Positions 1-8,153 of a stretch of DNA of 64,000 nucleotides are shown piece by piece. Location of the stretch: the NCBI GenBank assembly GCA_031425525.1, contig JANPJM010000044.1, positions 53,417 to 117,416 on the forward strand. Reading direction: 5' to 3'. Under the pieces are notes generated by a model. It did no database searches. It saw nothing but the letters and a program-made list of their open reading frames with translations, and was not told the origin of the DNA. Position numbers and translations under genes: made by a program. Each line of letters opens with the position of its first letter. Within the stretch, counting starts at the first letter, position 1. The DNA is from JANNMJ01 sp031425525. Lineage in GTDB: Bacteria > Bacteroidota > Bacteroidia > Cytophagales > Hymenobacteraceae.

Positions 1-1
1 G

Positions 2-1027
2 GTGTCGGTGGCCGAAGTGAACGAGGCGCGCCTGACGGTGCAGGTTCGGCCAAAAGGGCCGTGGAAAAAATATGCCTCTTACGGCCCGCGTAAGAAGGCA
101 CCGCACCTCAAGTACGGCCTGCTCGACGCGTATTTTCGCTTCAATACCGGCCCCGTGAAAACTGATTCGGCCGGTAATCCGCTTGGCACGTCGGGCGTGG
201 CGAGTGCGCGTTATCTGCTGCCCAAGCGCGGTTACGGCGCCGCCGCCCGCCCCGAATTGGCACGGATTCTCTACCGAAACCCCACCGCCAATTTCACCTT
301 GCAGGTGCGCGCCGATGGCGCCGACGTGCTGCCCGCCACGGCCGTGGCCGCCGCCGATACCTTGGGCCTGACCACGGTGGAACTGCCGCCGGGCATAAAA
401 CAAATCGAAACCAAATTTGCCGCCGACGGTGCTTCGCCCGACATTCTCGGTGTGTGCTTCGACTGCCGGCAGGGCGTGGCCGTCGATAACGTGAGTTTGC
501 GCGGCTCGTCCTGCACCGAATTTGGGCGGATGGATATGAAATTCTACGGCGAGCAGGTGCGGCGGCTCGGCGTCAAGCTCATCGTGTTGCAGTTTGGGGT
601 GAACGTGGGGGCGGCCGAAGCGGCTTCGTACAAGTACTACGAACGGATGCTCAAAGGCCAACTCGCGGCGCTGCGCCGGGCCACGCCGGGCGTACCGGTG
701 CTCGTGATCGGAATTTCGGATATGAGCCGCCGCCAGAACGGCGAATGGCAGACGCGCCCGAGCGTCGAGAAAGTGCGCGATGCCCAACGCGCCGCCGCCT
801 TCGCCACGGGTTGCGCGTTCTGGGATTTGTACGGCGCCATGGGCGGCGAAAACGCGATGCCGAGCTGGGTGGCCGCTCGCCCCGCCCTCGCCCAGCCCGA
901 CTATACGCACTTTTCGGGCGCCGGGGCGCGCATCGTCGGCGAACTCCTCTGGAAGGCCATCATCAAGGAATACGACCGCTTTGCGCGCGGCGAAAGCGGG
1001 GCGGCTTCGGCGGCTGAAACCGAATGA
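2..1027 (+). CDS. SGNH/GDSL-type hydrolase, 5' partial
   Basis: The frame is open from the window edge, so the N-terminus, including any GDS nucleophile block, lies outside. The visible 341 residues look like the C-terminal half of an SGNH/GDSL esterase: a block-III-like strand and turn (LQFGVNV) and a DYTH motif with Asp300 and His303 (window numbering) where the catalytic Asp-x-x-His of this fold lies. Its stop overlaps the start of the next SGNH gene (ATGA), and an MBOAT acyltransferase follows, so the three probably form one operon for O-acetylation or deacetylation of a cell-surface polysaccharide. In comparable cassettes the SGNH proteins are periplasmic partners that move acetyl groups onto polymer. 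Family assignment is good; the substrate is unknown. Confidence 0.75.
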   Translation: MSVAEVNEARLTVQVRPKGPWKKYASYGPRKKAPHLKYGLLDAYFRFNTGPVKTDSAGNPLGTSGVASARYLLPKRGYGAAARPELARILYRNPTANFTLQVRADGADVLPATAVAAADTLGLTTVELPPGIKQIETKFAADGASPDILGVCFDCRQGVAVDNVSLRGSSCTEFGRMDMKFYGEQVRRLGVKLIVLQFGVNVGAAEAASYKYYERMLKGQLAALRRATPGVPVLVIGISDMSRRQNGEWQTRPSVEKVRDAQRAAAFATGCAFWDLYGAMGGENAMPSWVAARPALAQPDYTHFSGAGARIVGELLWKAIIKEYDRFARGESGAASAAETE

Positions 1028-2544
1028 GGGCGCGCCTAGCGCCGTGGGTGTTGCTGCGGGGGGCGCTGCTGCTGTTGGCGTTGCTGGTTGGTTTTGAGCA
1101 GCATAGTTGGGCGGAGATATTTGAAAATTCGCGCAATACCACCCTCGAAACCGCGCGCCAGACCGGCACCAAAAAGGCCCGTGCCCACGCGACCAAAAAG
1201 CCCAAAACGAAGCGCAAATCTGCTGTCCGTCGGCGCAAGGTGCGGCGTTCGCACTCCCTTGTCCGGCACACGCAAAACGCAAAACGCAAAACGCAAAACT
1301 TCTATCCGCCGCCCGATTCGGCGTTCCGGGCGCAATACCCCGCGCTGCCCCCCGATTTTCAGCCCGCCTTCATGCGGCCCGCGCTCAACCGAATCGAGAC
1401 GTTTTCGACCGGCCCGGCGGCGCTCCAGGGGTTTCGGGTGGCGCACGCGGCGCTGGTGGCAGGGCGCCCGCGCCAGTTACATATCCTGCATCTCGGCGAC
1501 TCGCACCTGCAAGCTGATATGCTCACCGGCCACGCCCGCGACCTGTGGCAAGACCCCGCCCTCGGCGGCCTCGGCGCGGGCGGGCGCGGTCTGATTTTTC
1601 CCTACACGCTCGCCCGCACCAACAACCCCTGGAACTACCGCGTGGCCACTACCGGCGCGTGGCAGCCGCACCGCTCGGCCATTCCGGGGCACCTCGCGAG
1701 TTGGGGCGTGGCGGGCCTGTCGGCCACCACCACCACGCCGGGCGTCACGTTTACGGTGCAGCTTACGGGCGCCACGGCGGCGCGCTCGCCCATCACGCGG
1801 GTGCGGGTGTTTTACCCCATCGGCGACTCGGCGAGTTTCGCGCTGGAGCTACTCGATTCGGCTAACGTCGCGCACTACGCGGTCAATTCGGCGGGTGGTT
1901 TTGTCGAGTGGACGCTCCGTACGCCCGCTACGGCCGTAGCATTCCGAGTGCGGCAAACGCGGCCCCAGCAGCGCCACCTGACGGTGCAGGGCCTCAGTCT
2001 CGACAACGAGCAACCCGGCGTGGTGTACTCGGTGGCGGGCGGCAACGGCGCAACCGTCGAGTCGTATTTGCGCTGCGGGCGGTTGCGGCGGCAGGTAACG
2101 GCCCTAAAGCCCGACCTGGTGGTGGTCTCGCTCGGCACCAACGACGTTTTCGGCGGCACCTTCGATTCGGTGGCGTTTCGGCGCGCGTACGGCACGCTGC
2201 TGATGCAGCTTGCGAGTGCGGCGCCCACTGCCAGTATCCTGCTCACCACCCCCGGCGATACCTTCCGCAACGGACGGCCCAACGGCGCGCGCACGGCCAC
2301 GGCCTCGCGCATCATCCGCGAACTGGCCGATGAGGCGGGCGTCGGGGTCTGGGATTTCTTCTCCCTGATGGGCGGCCCCGGCAGCATCCGCGACTGGGCC
2401 AACACCGGCCTCGCCCAACGCGATTTAGTGCATTACACCCTACGCGGCTACGTGCTGCAAGCCGACCTGCTCACCCAAGCCTTGCGCGCGGCCCTCGCCG
2501 AGGATGGCGGGCCAGTAGCGCCGCCGCAATTGCCCACTGACTAA
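1024..2544 (+). CDS. SGNH/GDSL hydrolase family protein, exported
   Basis: 506 residues with a hydrophobic N-terminus that can act as a signal or anchor, a basic low-complexity stretch (about residues 38-90, Lys/Arg/Thr rich), then an SGNH domain. All main blocks are visible: GDSH with Ser160, LGTND with Asn373, and D467-x-x-H470. It overlaps the upstream SGNH gene by 4 bases and lies before an MBOAT gene. By analogy with AlgX/AlgJ or DltD-type partners of MBOAT proteins it probably acts in the periplasm as an O-acetyltransferase or esterase on an exported glycan. The basic linker is unusual and could contact an anionic polymer. Hydrolase versus transferase activity cannot be told from the sequence. 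Confidence 0.8.
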   Translation: MRARLAPWVLLRGALLLLALLVGFEQHSWAEIFENSRNTTLETARQTGTKKARAHATKKPKTKRKSAVRRRKVRRSHSLVRHTQNAKRKTQNFYPPPDSAFRAQYPALPPDFQPAFMRPALNRIETFSTGPAALQGFRVAHAALVAGRPRQLHILHLGDSHLQADMLTGHARDLWQDPALGGLGAGGRGLIFPYTLARTNNPWNYRVATTGAWQPHRSAIPGHLASWGVAGLSATTTTPGVTFTVQLTGATAARSPITRVRVFYPIGDSASFALELLDSANVAHYAVNSAGGFVEWTLRTPATAVAFRVRQTRPQQRHLTVQGLSLDNEQPGVVYSVAGGNGATVESYLRCGRLRRQVTALKPDLVVVSLGTNDVFGGTFDSVAFRRAYGTLLMQLASAAPTASILLTTPGDTFRNGRPNGARTATASRIIRELADEAGVGVWDFFSLMGGPGSIRDWANTGLAQRDLVHYTLRGYVLQADLLTQALRAALAEDGGPVAPPQLPTD

Positions 2545-2545
2545 C

Positions 2546-2666
2546 GTAACGTAACGCCAAGCTCCTGCTTGGCGACCCACTGCGCGCGGCGGTTGTGTAA
2601 CGTAACGCCAAGCTCCTGTTTGGTGCGCTGCGGGCTACACCAAGCAAGAGCTTGGCGTTACGTTAC
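2546..2666. repeat. Two direct and one inverted copy of a 27-bp motif
   Basis: GTAACGTAACGCCAAGCTCC begins near 2546 and again at 2597; the inverted form (GCTTGGCGTTACGTTAC) ends at 2666. The second and third copies can fold into a long hairpin between the SGNH gene and the MBOAT gene. It could attenuate or terminate transcription inside the cassette, or be a mobile repeat remnant. Confidence 0.7.
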
Positions 2667-2700
2667 ATTAGATTACCTACTCTCTTTTGCTCTGCTACTT

Positions 2701-4263
2701 GTGTTTCCTGACCTGTCTGCCCTGAAAAACGTCTCCTGGCGCGATTTCCTGCTCTACCACGACAATCAGCCGCTGCTGTTTACGCAGGCGCTGTTTTGGT
2801 TTTTGTTTGGCGGCGTGCTGCTGGTGTATCCGCTGATTTATAAGTCGATGAAGGCCCGGAACCTGTTTCTGATGGCCTTTTCGTGGTTCTTTTATTATAA
2901 AACGGGCGGCTGGTTTTTATTTCTGCTATTATTCACGGCCATTTTTGATTTTACGGCCGCCCAACTCGTCTATCGCTCCACGAGTGTGGCGCGGCGCAAG
3001 GCGCTGATTGCCGCCTCGATGGCGATCAATTTGGGCGTGCTGGCGTATTTCAAGTATACGTTCTTCTTCGTCGATGCCGTCAATTACGTAACTGGTGGGC
3101 AGTATGTGGCGCAAAACTGGCTGGCGGGCCTCGCCAACTACTCGCTCGGCACGCACTACGATGTGCTGACGATTATTCTGCCGGTGGGGGTGTCGTTTTA
3201 CACCTTTCAGTCGATGAGTTATACTATCGATGTCTATCGTGGTGACCTCAAGCCGGTTACTAATTTCCTCGATTTCGCCTTCTTCGTTTCCTTCTTTCCG
3301 CAACTCGTGGCGGGGCCAATCGTGCGCGCTTCCGAATTTATTCCGCAGATATACAAGCCGTACACGCTCAGTAGCACCGATTACGGCCGGGCCGTTTTTC
3401 TGATCGTCAATGGCTTAGCGAAGAAGATTTTAATTTCCGATTACCTCGCCGCCAATTTTGTGGATCGCGTGTTTGCCGCTCCGCTCTCGTTCACCGGGTT
3501 CGAGAATCTGATGGCGGTGTACGGCTATGCCATCCAGATTTACTGCGATTTTTCGGGGTACACCGATATGGCCATCGGGGTGGCCTTGCTGCTGGGCTTC
3601 CGGTTGGCGCTCAACTTCGATTCGCCCTATCAATCCACGAGTATCACCGAATTTTGGCGGCGGTGGCACATTTCGCTCAGTAGCTGGCTCCGCGATTACC
3701 TCTACATTCCGCTCGGCGGCAACCGCCACGGCAAGGCGCGCGCCTACCTCAACCAGTTTCTGACGATGCTCCTCGGCGGCCTCTGGCACGGCGCGAGCAT
3801 CCGGTTCATCGTGTGGGGCGCGTTGCACGGCGTGGCGCTGGCGGTGCACAAGATAGCTTCAGGCGATAAGCCGCAAGCCGCAAGCTTGGGGCAAAAGGGG
3901 CTTGCCGCTTATCGCTTACCGCTTGCAGCTTCCTGGTTTCTGACGTTTCATTTCGTGTGTTTCTGCTGGATTTTCTTTCGCGCCGATTCGATGGCGATTT
4001 CGCTGGCCGTCATCAAACAGATTTTTACGGATTTCAAGCCCGCCCTCATCCCGGCTATGCTGCCGGCATATGCGCGCGTATTTGGGCTGATGGTGTTCGC
4101 CTACTACCTCCATTTCATCCCGCGCCCCGTGAAGGAGGGCGTGCGCGGCTGGTTCGGCCGGGTGCCCGATTTGGGTAAGGCGCTGTTGATTGTGGCCGTA
4201 GTCGTGCTGCTGTTTCAGGTGAAGAATGCGGAGATGCAGCCGTTTATTTATTTTCAGTTTTGA
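2701..4263 (+). CDS. MBOAT family O-acyltransferase (AlgI/DltB-like)
   Basis: Multi-pass membrane protein of 520 residues with the MBOAT core: FWRRWHISLSSWLRDYLYIP, then GGLWHGAS containing the invariant His (about residue 363) that is essential in DltB and AlgI. The N-terminal FPDLSALKNVSWRDFLLYHD-like segment is typical of Bacteroidota members. The frame is open upstream to 2569, but that part is a repeat; I chose GTG at 2701 because the family homology begins there. The enzyme should pass acyl groups, usually acetyl, across the inner membrane to a periplasmic SGNH partner, two of which lie directly upstream. No glycan synthesis genes are visible, so the acceptor is unknown. Confidence 0.88.
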   Translation: MFPDLSALKNVSWRDFLLYHDNQPLLFTQALFWFLFGGVLLVYPLIYKSMKARNLFLMAFSWFFYYKTGGWFLFLLLFTAIFDFTAAQLVYRSTSVARRKALIAASMAINLGVLAYFKYTFFFVDAVNYVTGGQYVAQNWLAGLANYSLGTHYDVLTIILPVGVSFYTFQSMSYTIDVYRGDLKPVTNFLDFAFFVSFFPQLVAGPIVRASEFIPQIYKPYTLSSTDYGRAVFLIVNGLAKKILISDYLAANFVDRVFAAPLSFTGFENLMAVYGYAIQIYCDFSGYTDMAIGVALLLGFRLALNFDSPYQSTSITEFWRRWHISLSSWLRDYLYIPLGGNRHGKARAYLNQFLTMLLGGLWHGASIRFIVWGALHGVALAVHKIASGDKPQAASLGQKGLAAYRLPLAASWFLTFHFVCFCWIFFRADSMAISLAVIKQIFTDFKPALIPAMLPAYARVFGLMVFAYYLHFIPRPVKEGVRGWFGRVPDLGKALLIVAVVVLLFQVKNAEMQPFIYFQF

Positions 4264-4272
4264 GTTTGTTAG

Positions 4273-4349
4273 GTGGGGTGGAGCCCCAGCTCCGCCTCTC
4301 GCGTTTTGCGTGAGGCGTACGAGGTGGCGGAGCTAACGCTCCACCCCAC
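4273..4349. terminator. Long inverted repeat after the MBOAT gene
   Basis: Arms 4273-4296 (GTGGGGTGGAGCCCCAGCTC...) and about 4326-4349 are near-perfect reverse complements with a GC-rich loop. It sits 10 bases past the MBOAT stop. The probable role is termination, although the loop is long. I see no gene in the rest of 4264-4563. Confidence 0.5.
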
Positions 4350-4563
4350 GTCTTCTTAATATGGGGATTTGCACCTGCTCCGCCGCGATGTTTCCGAGCT
4401 TCGTGCAACGTAGCGCGGTACTTTATCAGGCGGCGCGATGTGCATTCAGCCGCGCCAGGCGCTACCTTTCTGCCTTAGAAGCCGTCTATCGGCGAGTGGC
4501 GTCGTCTTATTGCTGACGGTCGCGTGCCACTCTTCTTGCTACTCTACTCGTCTTTGCCGCACT

Positions 4564-6921
4564 ATGGGCCACTCGTTTCGTCGGCCGTTGGGCCAGTTAG
4601 GCATATTGCTGGGTTTGTTGGGCGGTGGGCTGCCGACGGCGTACGGGCAGGGGTGGAGCGGCATCGGCGCCTCCAACTACGCCGGTACCAACGCGCTGCC
4701 GCTCAACCCGTCGAGCATTGCCGACTCGCGGTACCGGCTGTATATCAACGTGGCGGGGGCGGATGTCAATCTCTATAACAATTACCTGAAAGTGAATGCG
4801 CCGTACGGCCTCTGGCCACTGGCGTTCAACAACGTGCAGAACCGGTACCGCAACGCGGAAGGCAACGTGATTTTCCGCGAGAGCTACCTGAAAGAAGACC
4901 TCACCGGCCGCGCCAAGTTTTTGACCCTGAGCGCAGAGGCTCGCCTGCCGTCGGTGCAGATCAGCTTGCCGCACGGGCAGGCGGTGGCGTTCAGTAGCCG
5001 GGTGCGCGGGTACTTTCAGGTGAACAATGTGAGCCAGAACGTGGCGCGGCTCAACACTTTCGGCCTCGGCCGCGCCGACGACCTCGGCCTCGCCAATGAG
5101 CTACTGCGCGACAGCCGCTTTTCGGCGAATCTGAACGCGTGGCAGGAAATTAACGGCACCTACGCCCGCGAGCTGACGCCCAATGCGCGCCACTATTTCA
5201 AGGCCGGAATCACGGTCAAATACCTCGTGGGACTCGGCGCGGGCTACATCAACAACCAAGGGCTCGGCTATGTGGTGTACAACAGCGATAGCATTCAGGT
5301 CAGCGACCGCGACGTGACCTATGGCCACACCGATTACCGCTACTACCACCCCAGCAACGGCTTCAAACGGCGCAACCTGTACAATAAAAATCGGTTGGGG
5401 CGCGGCCTCGGCCTCGACCTGGGGCTGACGTACGAGTTTCGGCCCGAATACGAGCGGTACAACTACACGATGGACGGCGAAAAGGGCCTCACCGACCCCG
5501 AAAGCAATAAATACAAGTTGCGGGTGGGCGCCGCCATCGTCGATTTGGGCCGCATCAAATACGCGCACCCGGCGCACGTCAGCAGTTCGCGGCTGGCGCC
5601 CACGGGTACCGTGCAAATCGGCTCGCTCGATACCCTCAGCTTCCACAACCTCGATCAGCTAGATGGGCTGGTAGATGACTTGGTGCAGGTCGAAAGCCGC
5701 ACGCCAACCTTCAAATCGCGGCTGCCGCACACGCTCAACCTGACCGCCGATTACCACCTGAGCCGTAACTGGTACGTGGGCGCGCTCTGGAGCCAGAGCC
5801 TGCTCTCGCGGTACGCCATCGGGGTGCGCACGTTTTCGCGCGCGGTGCTGGTGCCGCGCTTCGAGCGACGGCGCGTGGAGGTATCGCTGCCGCTGGCCCT
5901 CGCCGACGATTACCGCCGCGCCGCCATTGGGGCGATGCTGCGCGTGGGGCCGGTTTTCTTGGGTTCCGATAACCTGGGGGGCGTTTTTGGGTGGGGCCGA
6001 GTGTCGGGTTACGACCTCTACGCCGGCGTGGCCGTGACGCTCGCGCAGCACAAACCACGCGACCGCGACCACGACGGCGTATCCGACAAAGTGGATGTTT
6101 GCCCCGATGTGCCGGGCGTCTGGGAGTTCAAAGGCTGCCCCGACCGCGACGGCGACCACATCGCCGATTCCAACGACGATTGCCCCGACACCCCCGGCCT
6201 CGTCGAGTTCCGGGGGTGCCCCGACCGTGACGGCGACCGCATCATCGACCGCGACGATGAATGTCCCGACCTCGCCGGTATCCCCGAATTCCGGGGCTGT
6301 CCCGACCGCGACGCCGACCACGTGCCCGACGCCGCCGACCGCTGCCCCGACGTGCCCGGTGACCCCGCCCACGCCGGCTGCCCCGACACCGACAAAGACG
6401 GCCTCTTCGACCCCGACGACCGCTGCCCCACCGTGCCCGGCCCCGCCGCCAACGGCGGCTGCCCGTACCCCGACACCGACGGCGACGGCGTGCCCGACCC
6501 CACCGATAAGTGCCCCAACACCCCCGGCCCGCCCGGAAACGACGGCTGCCCCGTGCTGACCCCCGTGGAAGTGGAGGTACTCAACACGGCCTTCTCCAAC
6601 CTCGAATTCGAATTCAAGCGCGCCGTCATCCAGCCGTCGTCGTTCCCGGCGTTGCGCGAGCTGGCCAACCTCCTCGACAAGAAAACCACCGCCCGCCTAC
6701 TGCTCTCCGGCCACACCGACAACATCGGCACCCCCGAAGCCAACGACAAGCTCTCGCGCCTGCGCGCCACCGCCGTCAAAGACTATTTGGTGAGCCAGGG
6801 CATCGCCCCGGAACGCTTCATCGTCGAGTGGTTCGGCCCCACCCGGCCGCTCGATACCAACGAAACCGCCGCCGGCCGCGACCGCAACCGCCGCGTCGAG
6901 ATGAAGGTGTTGTTCGAGTAG
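4564..6921 (+). CDS. DUF5723 - TSP3 repeat - OmpA C-terminal domain outer membrane protein
   Basis: 785 residues from the ATG at 4564, chosen because a clean signal peptide follows (basic start, Leu/Gly core, cleavage near AYGQG); the frame is open further upstream without family support. Residues about 30-490 resemble the DUF5723 beta-barrel proteins of Bacteroidota (ASNYAGTNALPLNPSSIADS near the N-terminus). Residues about 500-670 are thrombospondin type 3-like Asp-rich repeats (DxDxDGxxDxxDxCPD...GCPD), expected to bind calcium and form a stiff periplasmic stalk. The last 110 residues are an OmpA/MotB peptidoglycan-binding domain (SGHTDNIGTPEANDKLSRLR, then NRRVEMKVLFE). It probably tethers an outer-membrane barrel to the cell wall. 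The three-part architecture is clear; any transport role is unknown. Confidence 0.88.
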   Translation: MGHSFRRPLGQLGILLGLLGGGLPTAYGQGWSGIGASNYAGTNALPLNPSSIADSRYRLYINVAGADVNLYNNYLKVNAPYGLWPLAFNNVQNRYRNAEGNVIFRESYLKEDLTGRAKFLTLSAEARLPSVQISLPHGQAVAFSSRVRGYFQVNNVSQNVARLNTFGLGRADDLGLANELLRDSRFSANLNAWQEINGTYARELTPNARHYFKAGITVKYLVGLGAGYINNQGLGYVVYNSDSIQVSDRDVTYGHTDYRYYHPSNGFKRRNLYNKNRLGRGLGLDLGLTYEFRPEYERYNYTMDGEKGLTDPESNKYKLRVGAAIVDLGRIKYAHPAHVSSSRLAPTGTVQIGSLDTLSFHNLDQLDGLVDDLVQVESRTPTFKSRLPHTLNLTADYHLSRNWYVGALWSQSLLSRYAIGVRTFSRAVLVPRFERRRVEVSLPLALADDYRRAAIGAMLRVGPVFLGSDNLGGVFGWGRVSGYDLYAGVAVTLAQHKPRDRDHDGVSDKVDVCPDVPGVWEFKGCPDRDGDHIADSNDDCPDTPGLVEFRGCPDRDGDRIIDRDDECPDLAGIPEFRGCPDRDADHVPDAADRCPDVPGDPAHAGCPDTDKDGLFDPDDRCPTVPGPAANGGCPYPDTDGDGVPDPTDKCPNTPGPPGNDGCPVLTPVEVEVLNTAFSNLEFEFKRAVIQPSSFPALRELANLLDKKTTARLLLSGHTDNIGTPEANDKLSRLRATAVKDYLVSQGIAPERFIVEWFGPTRPLDTNETAAGRDRNRRVEMKVLFE

Positions 6922-6994
6922 GGGGCAGGGTAGGGCACTCGCCAACACGAATGCCGTGCGTAGGCAGAAACGCCGGATTTCAGCTACCTGCAAC

Positions 6995-7038
6995 GCACAC
7001 CAGCGCCCGAAGAGCTTGCTCTTCGGGCGCTGGTGTGC
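6995..7038. terminator. Perfect 21-bp hairpin with 2-nt loop
   Basis: GCACACCAGCGCCCGAAGAG... pairs perfectly over 21 bp with its reverse complement across a TT loop. It lies about 75 bases past the OmpA-domain gene; no T run follows. It is either a strong terminator-like structure or a palindromic repeat element. Confidence 0.55.
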
Positions 7039-7302
7039 AGAGGAGCGCGGGTCTCCGGCCCGCTGGCGTTGGCGCCCGCCGTGGCGTGGCGCGTCCAGCG
7101 GCGCACCTCGTTTGCCCAAAACCGGATCTTTGGGTACGCGCTCGTCCGCTCATTCCCGCCTACGACGCCCGCCGGCGCCGGCCACGCCACGGCCAATAGA
7201 CTTGTTGCGTCGGTTTTTCTCGTAGCCCTGCGGGTTGCTGGTGGGCTCGAACCCTGAAAGGGTTCCATACCACAGCCTGGGGTTGCTATCCCGAAGGGAT
7301 TG
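7039..7302. other. Intergenic stretch without a supported gene
   Basis: Short open frames here have no recognisable products. Two small inverted repeats lie at its right end (ACCCTGAAAGGGT near 7249 and CCTGGGGT...ACCCCAGG near 7275-7314); the latter overlaps the 3' end of the VapC-like gene and may terminate it. Confidence 0.5.
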
Positions 7303-7729
7303 CTACCCCAGGGACGCCTGCGCGCCGCCAACTACGTTTTCCGGCAGAGTCCAGTCTTCGAGCGCGATGCCCTGAATGCGCCCCAGATGCCGCCCGTTGC
7401 CCGTCACTAGGGTGCGCTGCTCGGCGACGGCCGTGACCCCGATGAGCAGGTCGAAATCGGGAATCAGCAGACCCGCGCGGCGCAGGCGCGCTTTCTCCTG
7501 CGCGAATCGGGTCGCCGCTTCCAAGACCGGTATCAGCCGCAGCTTATCGACCAACGCTTGCACGAGCGAAACCCCGACCGCCGGCTCGGTGCCGTATTCG
7601 GCCCCGTAAAGCAGTTCGAGAAGGGTGATTTCGGAAATGGCGCAGCGGGCAAAACCAATTTGGGCCAACCGCGTCCGCACGGGCCGGCGGGCGCGCAGGA
7701 AGTGAACGCAGGTATAGGTAATGCGTCAT
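7303..7729 (-). pseudogene. VapC-like PIN-domain toxin, N-terminus disrupted
   Basis: The frame encoding ...TCVHFLRAR...RTRLAQIGFARCAISEITLLELLYGAE... is a VapC-type PIN toxin, with later acidic motifs (PDFDLLIGVTA) and the usual LEDW end. An ATG at 7729, one base after the antitoxin stop, starts MTHYLYL in another frame. Family members read MxxYLLDTNxCVHFL; here the YL and TCVHFL parts are joined directly, as if about 11 bases encoding LDTN had been deleted. This removes the first catalytic Asp and shifts the frame. A shorter product could start at the GTG at 7680 but would lack the first strand. PIN toxins are Mg-dependent RNases; this one should be inactive. Confidence 0.75.
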
Positions 7730-7730
7730 C

Positions 7731-8018
7731 CTACAATTCGTCGAGCAAGGGCCGCGGATTCTCGGTGCGCGCCGCGTAGATGTCGGCGATGATTTCCTCC
7801 GCCGTCCGTTCATCCTGCCAGACGCCGAAGTGGAGAATACTGTCTGCTTCGGCCTTCGCGACGGTCGGCGCCGCTGGAACCGGCGGCGGCGCCAGCAGCG
7901 CCATAATCTTCGCCAGAACCCGCAGACGCGCGTCGGCACTGAGGCTGGTAAGTTCGGCCGTTACGCGCGCCACCAGGCGGGTTTCGGCGTCCGGCGTATG
8001 CAACGAGGGGCTGGTCAT
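7731..8018 (-). CDS. Antitoxin-like protein of a VapBC-type pair
   Basis: 95 residues. The N-terminal half is helical and rich in Ala, Leu and Arg. The C-terminal part (EADSILHFGVWQDERTAEEIIADIYAARTEN...RPLLDEL) matches the toxin-wrapping tail of antitoxins paired with Bacteroidota PIN toxins, with its acidic, Trp-containing, IIADI(Y/R) character. Its stop lies one base before the toxin's original ATG, the usual antitoxin-first, translationally coupled order. With the toxin broken, the antitoxin is an intact orphan. No DNA-binding motif is obvious, so autoregulation is uncertain. Confidence 0.7.
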   Translation of the reverse strand: MTSPSLHTPDAETRLVARVTAELTSLSADARLRVLAKIMALLAPPPVPAAPTVAKAEADSILHFGVWQDERTAEEIIADIYAARTENPRPLLDEL

Positions 8019-8096
8019 CGGAGGGCAAATATCGGATGAAGCCGCCTAACGGCCGGCCGGCCAAAGCGGTTTCTGGCTTGAACAGGCCGCAAGCCA

Positions 8097-8132
8097 AACC
8101 GCCCGCCCGGAACTGCTTCCGGGCGGGCGGTT
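8097..8132 (-). terminator. Terminator hairpin of the SBBP-repeat gene
   Basis: AACCGCCCGCCCGGAA (8097-8112) pairs perfectly over 16 bp with TTCCGGGCGGGCGGTT (8117-8132) across a CTGC loop, 22 bases past the stop of the minus-strand gene at 8154. Confidence 0.6.
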
Positions 8133-8153
8133 GCGCATCGGCTCAACTACCCC

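Noticed and set aside
7033..7257. Short open frames after the OmpA-domain gene
   Set aside because: No recognisable product and no usable start context; the region is repeat-rich intergenic DNA.
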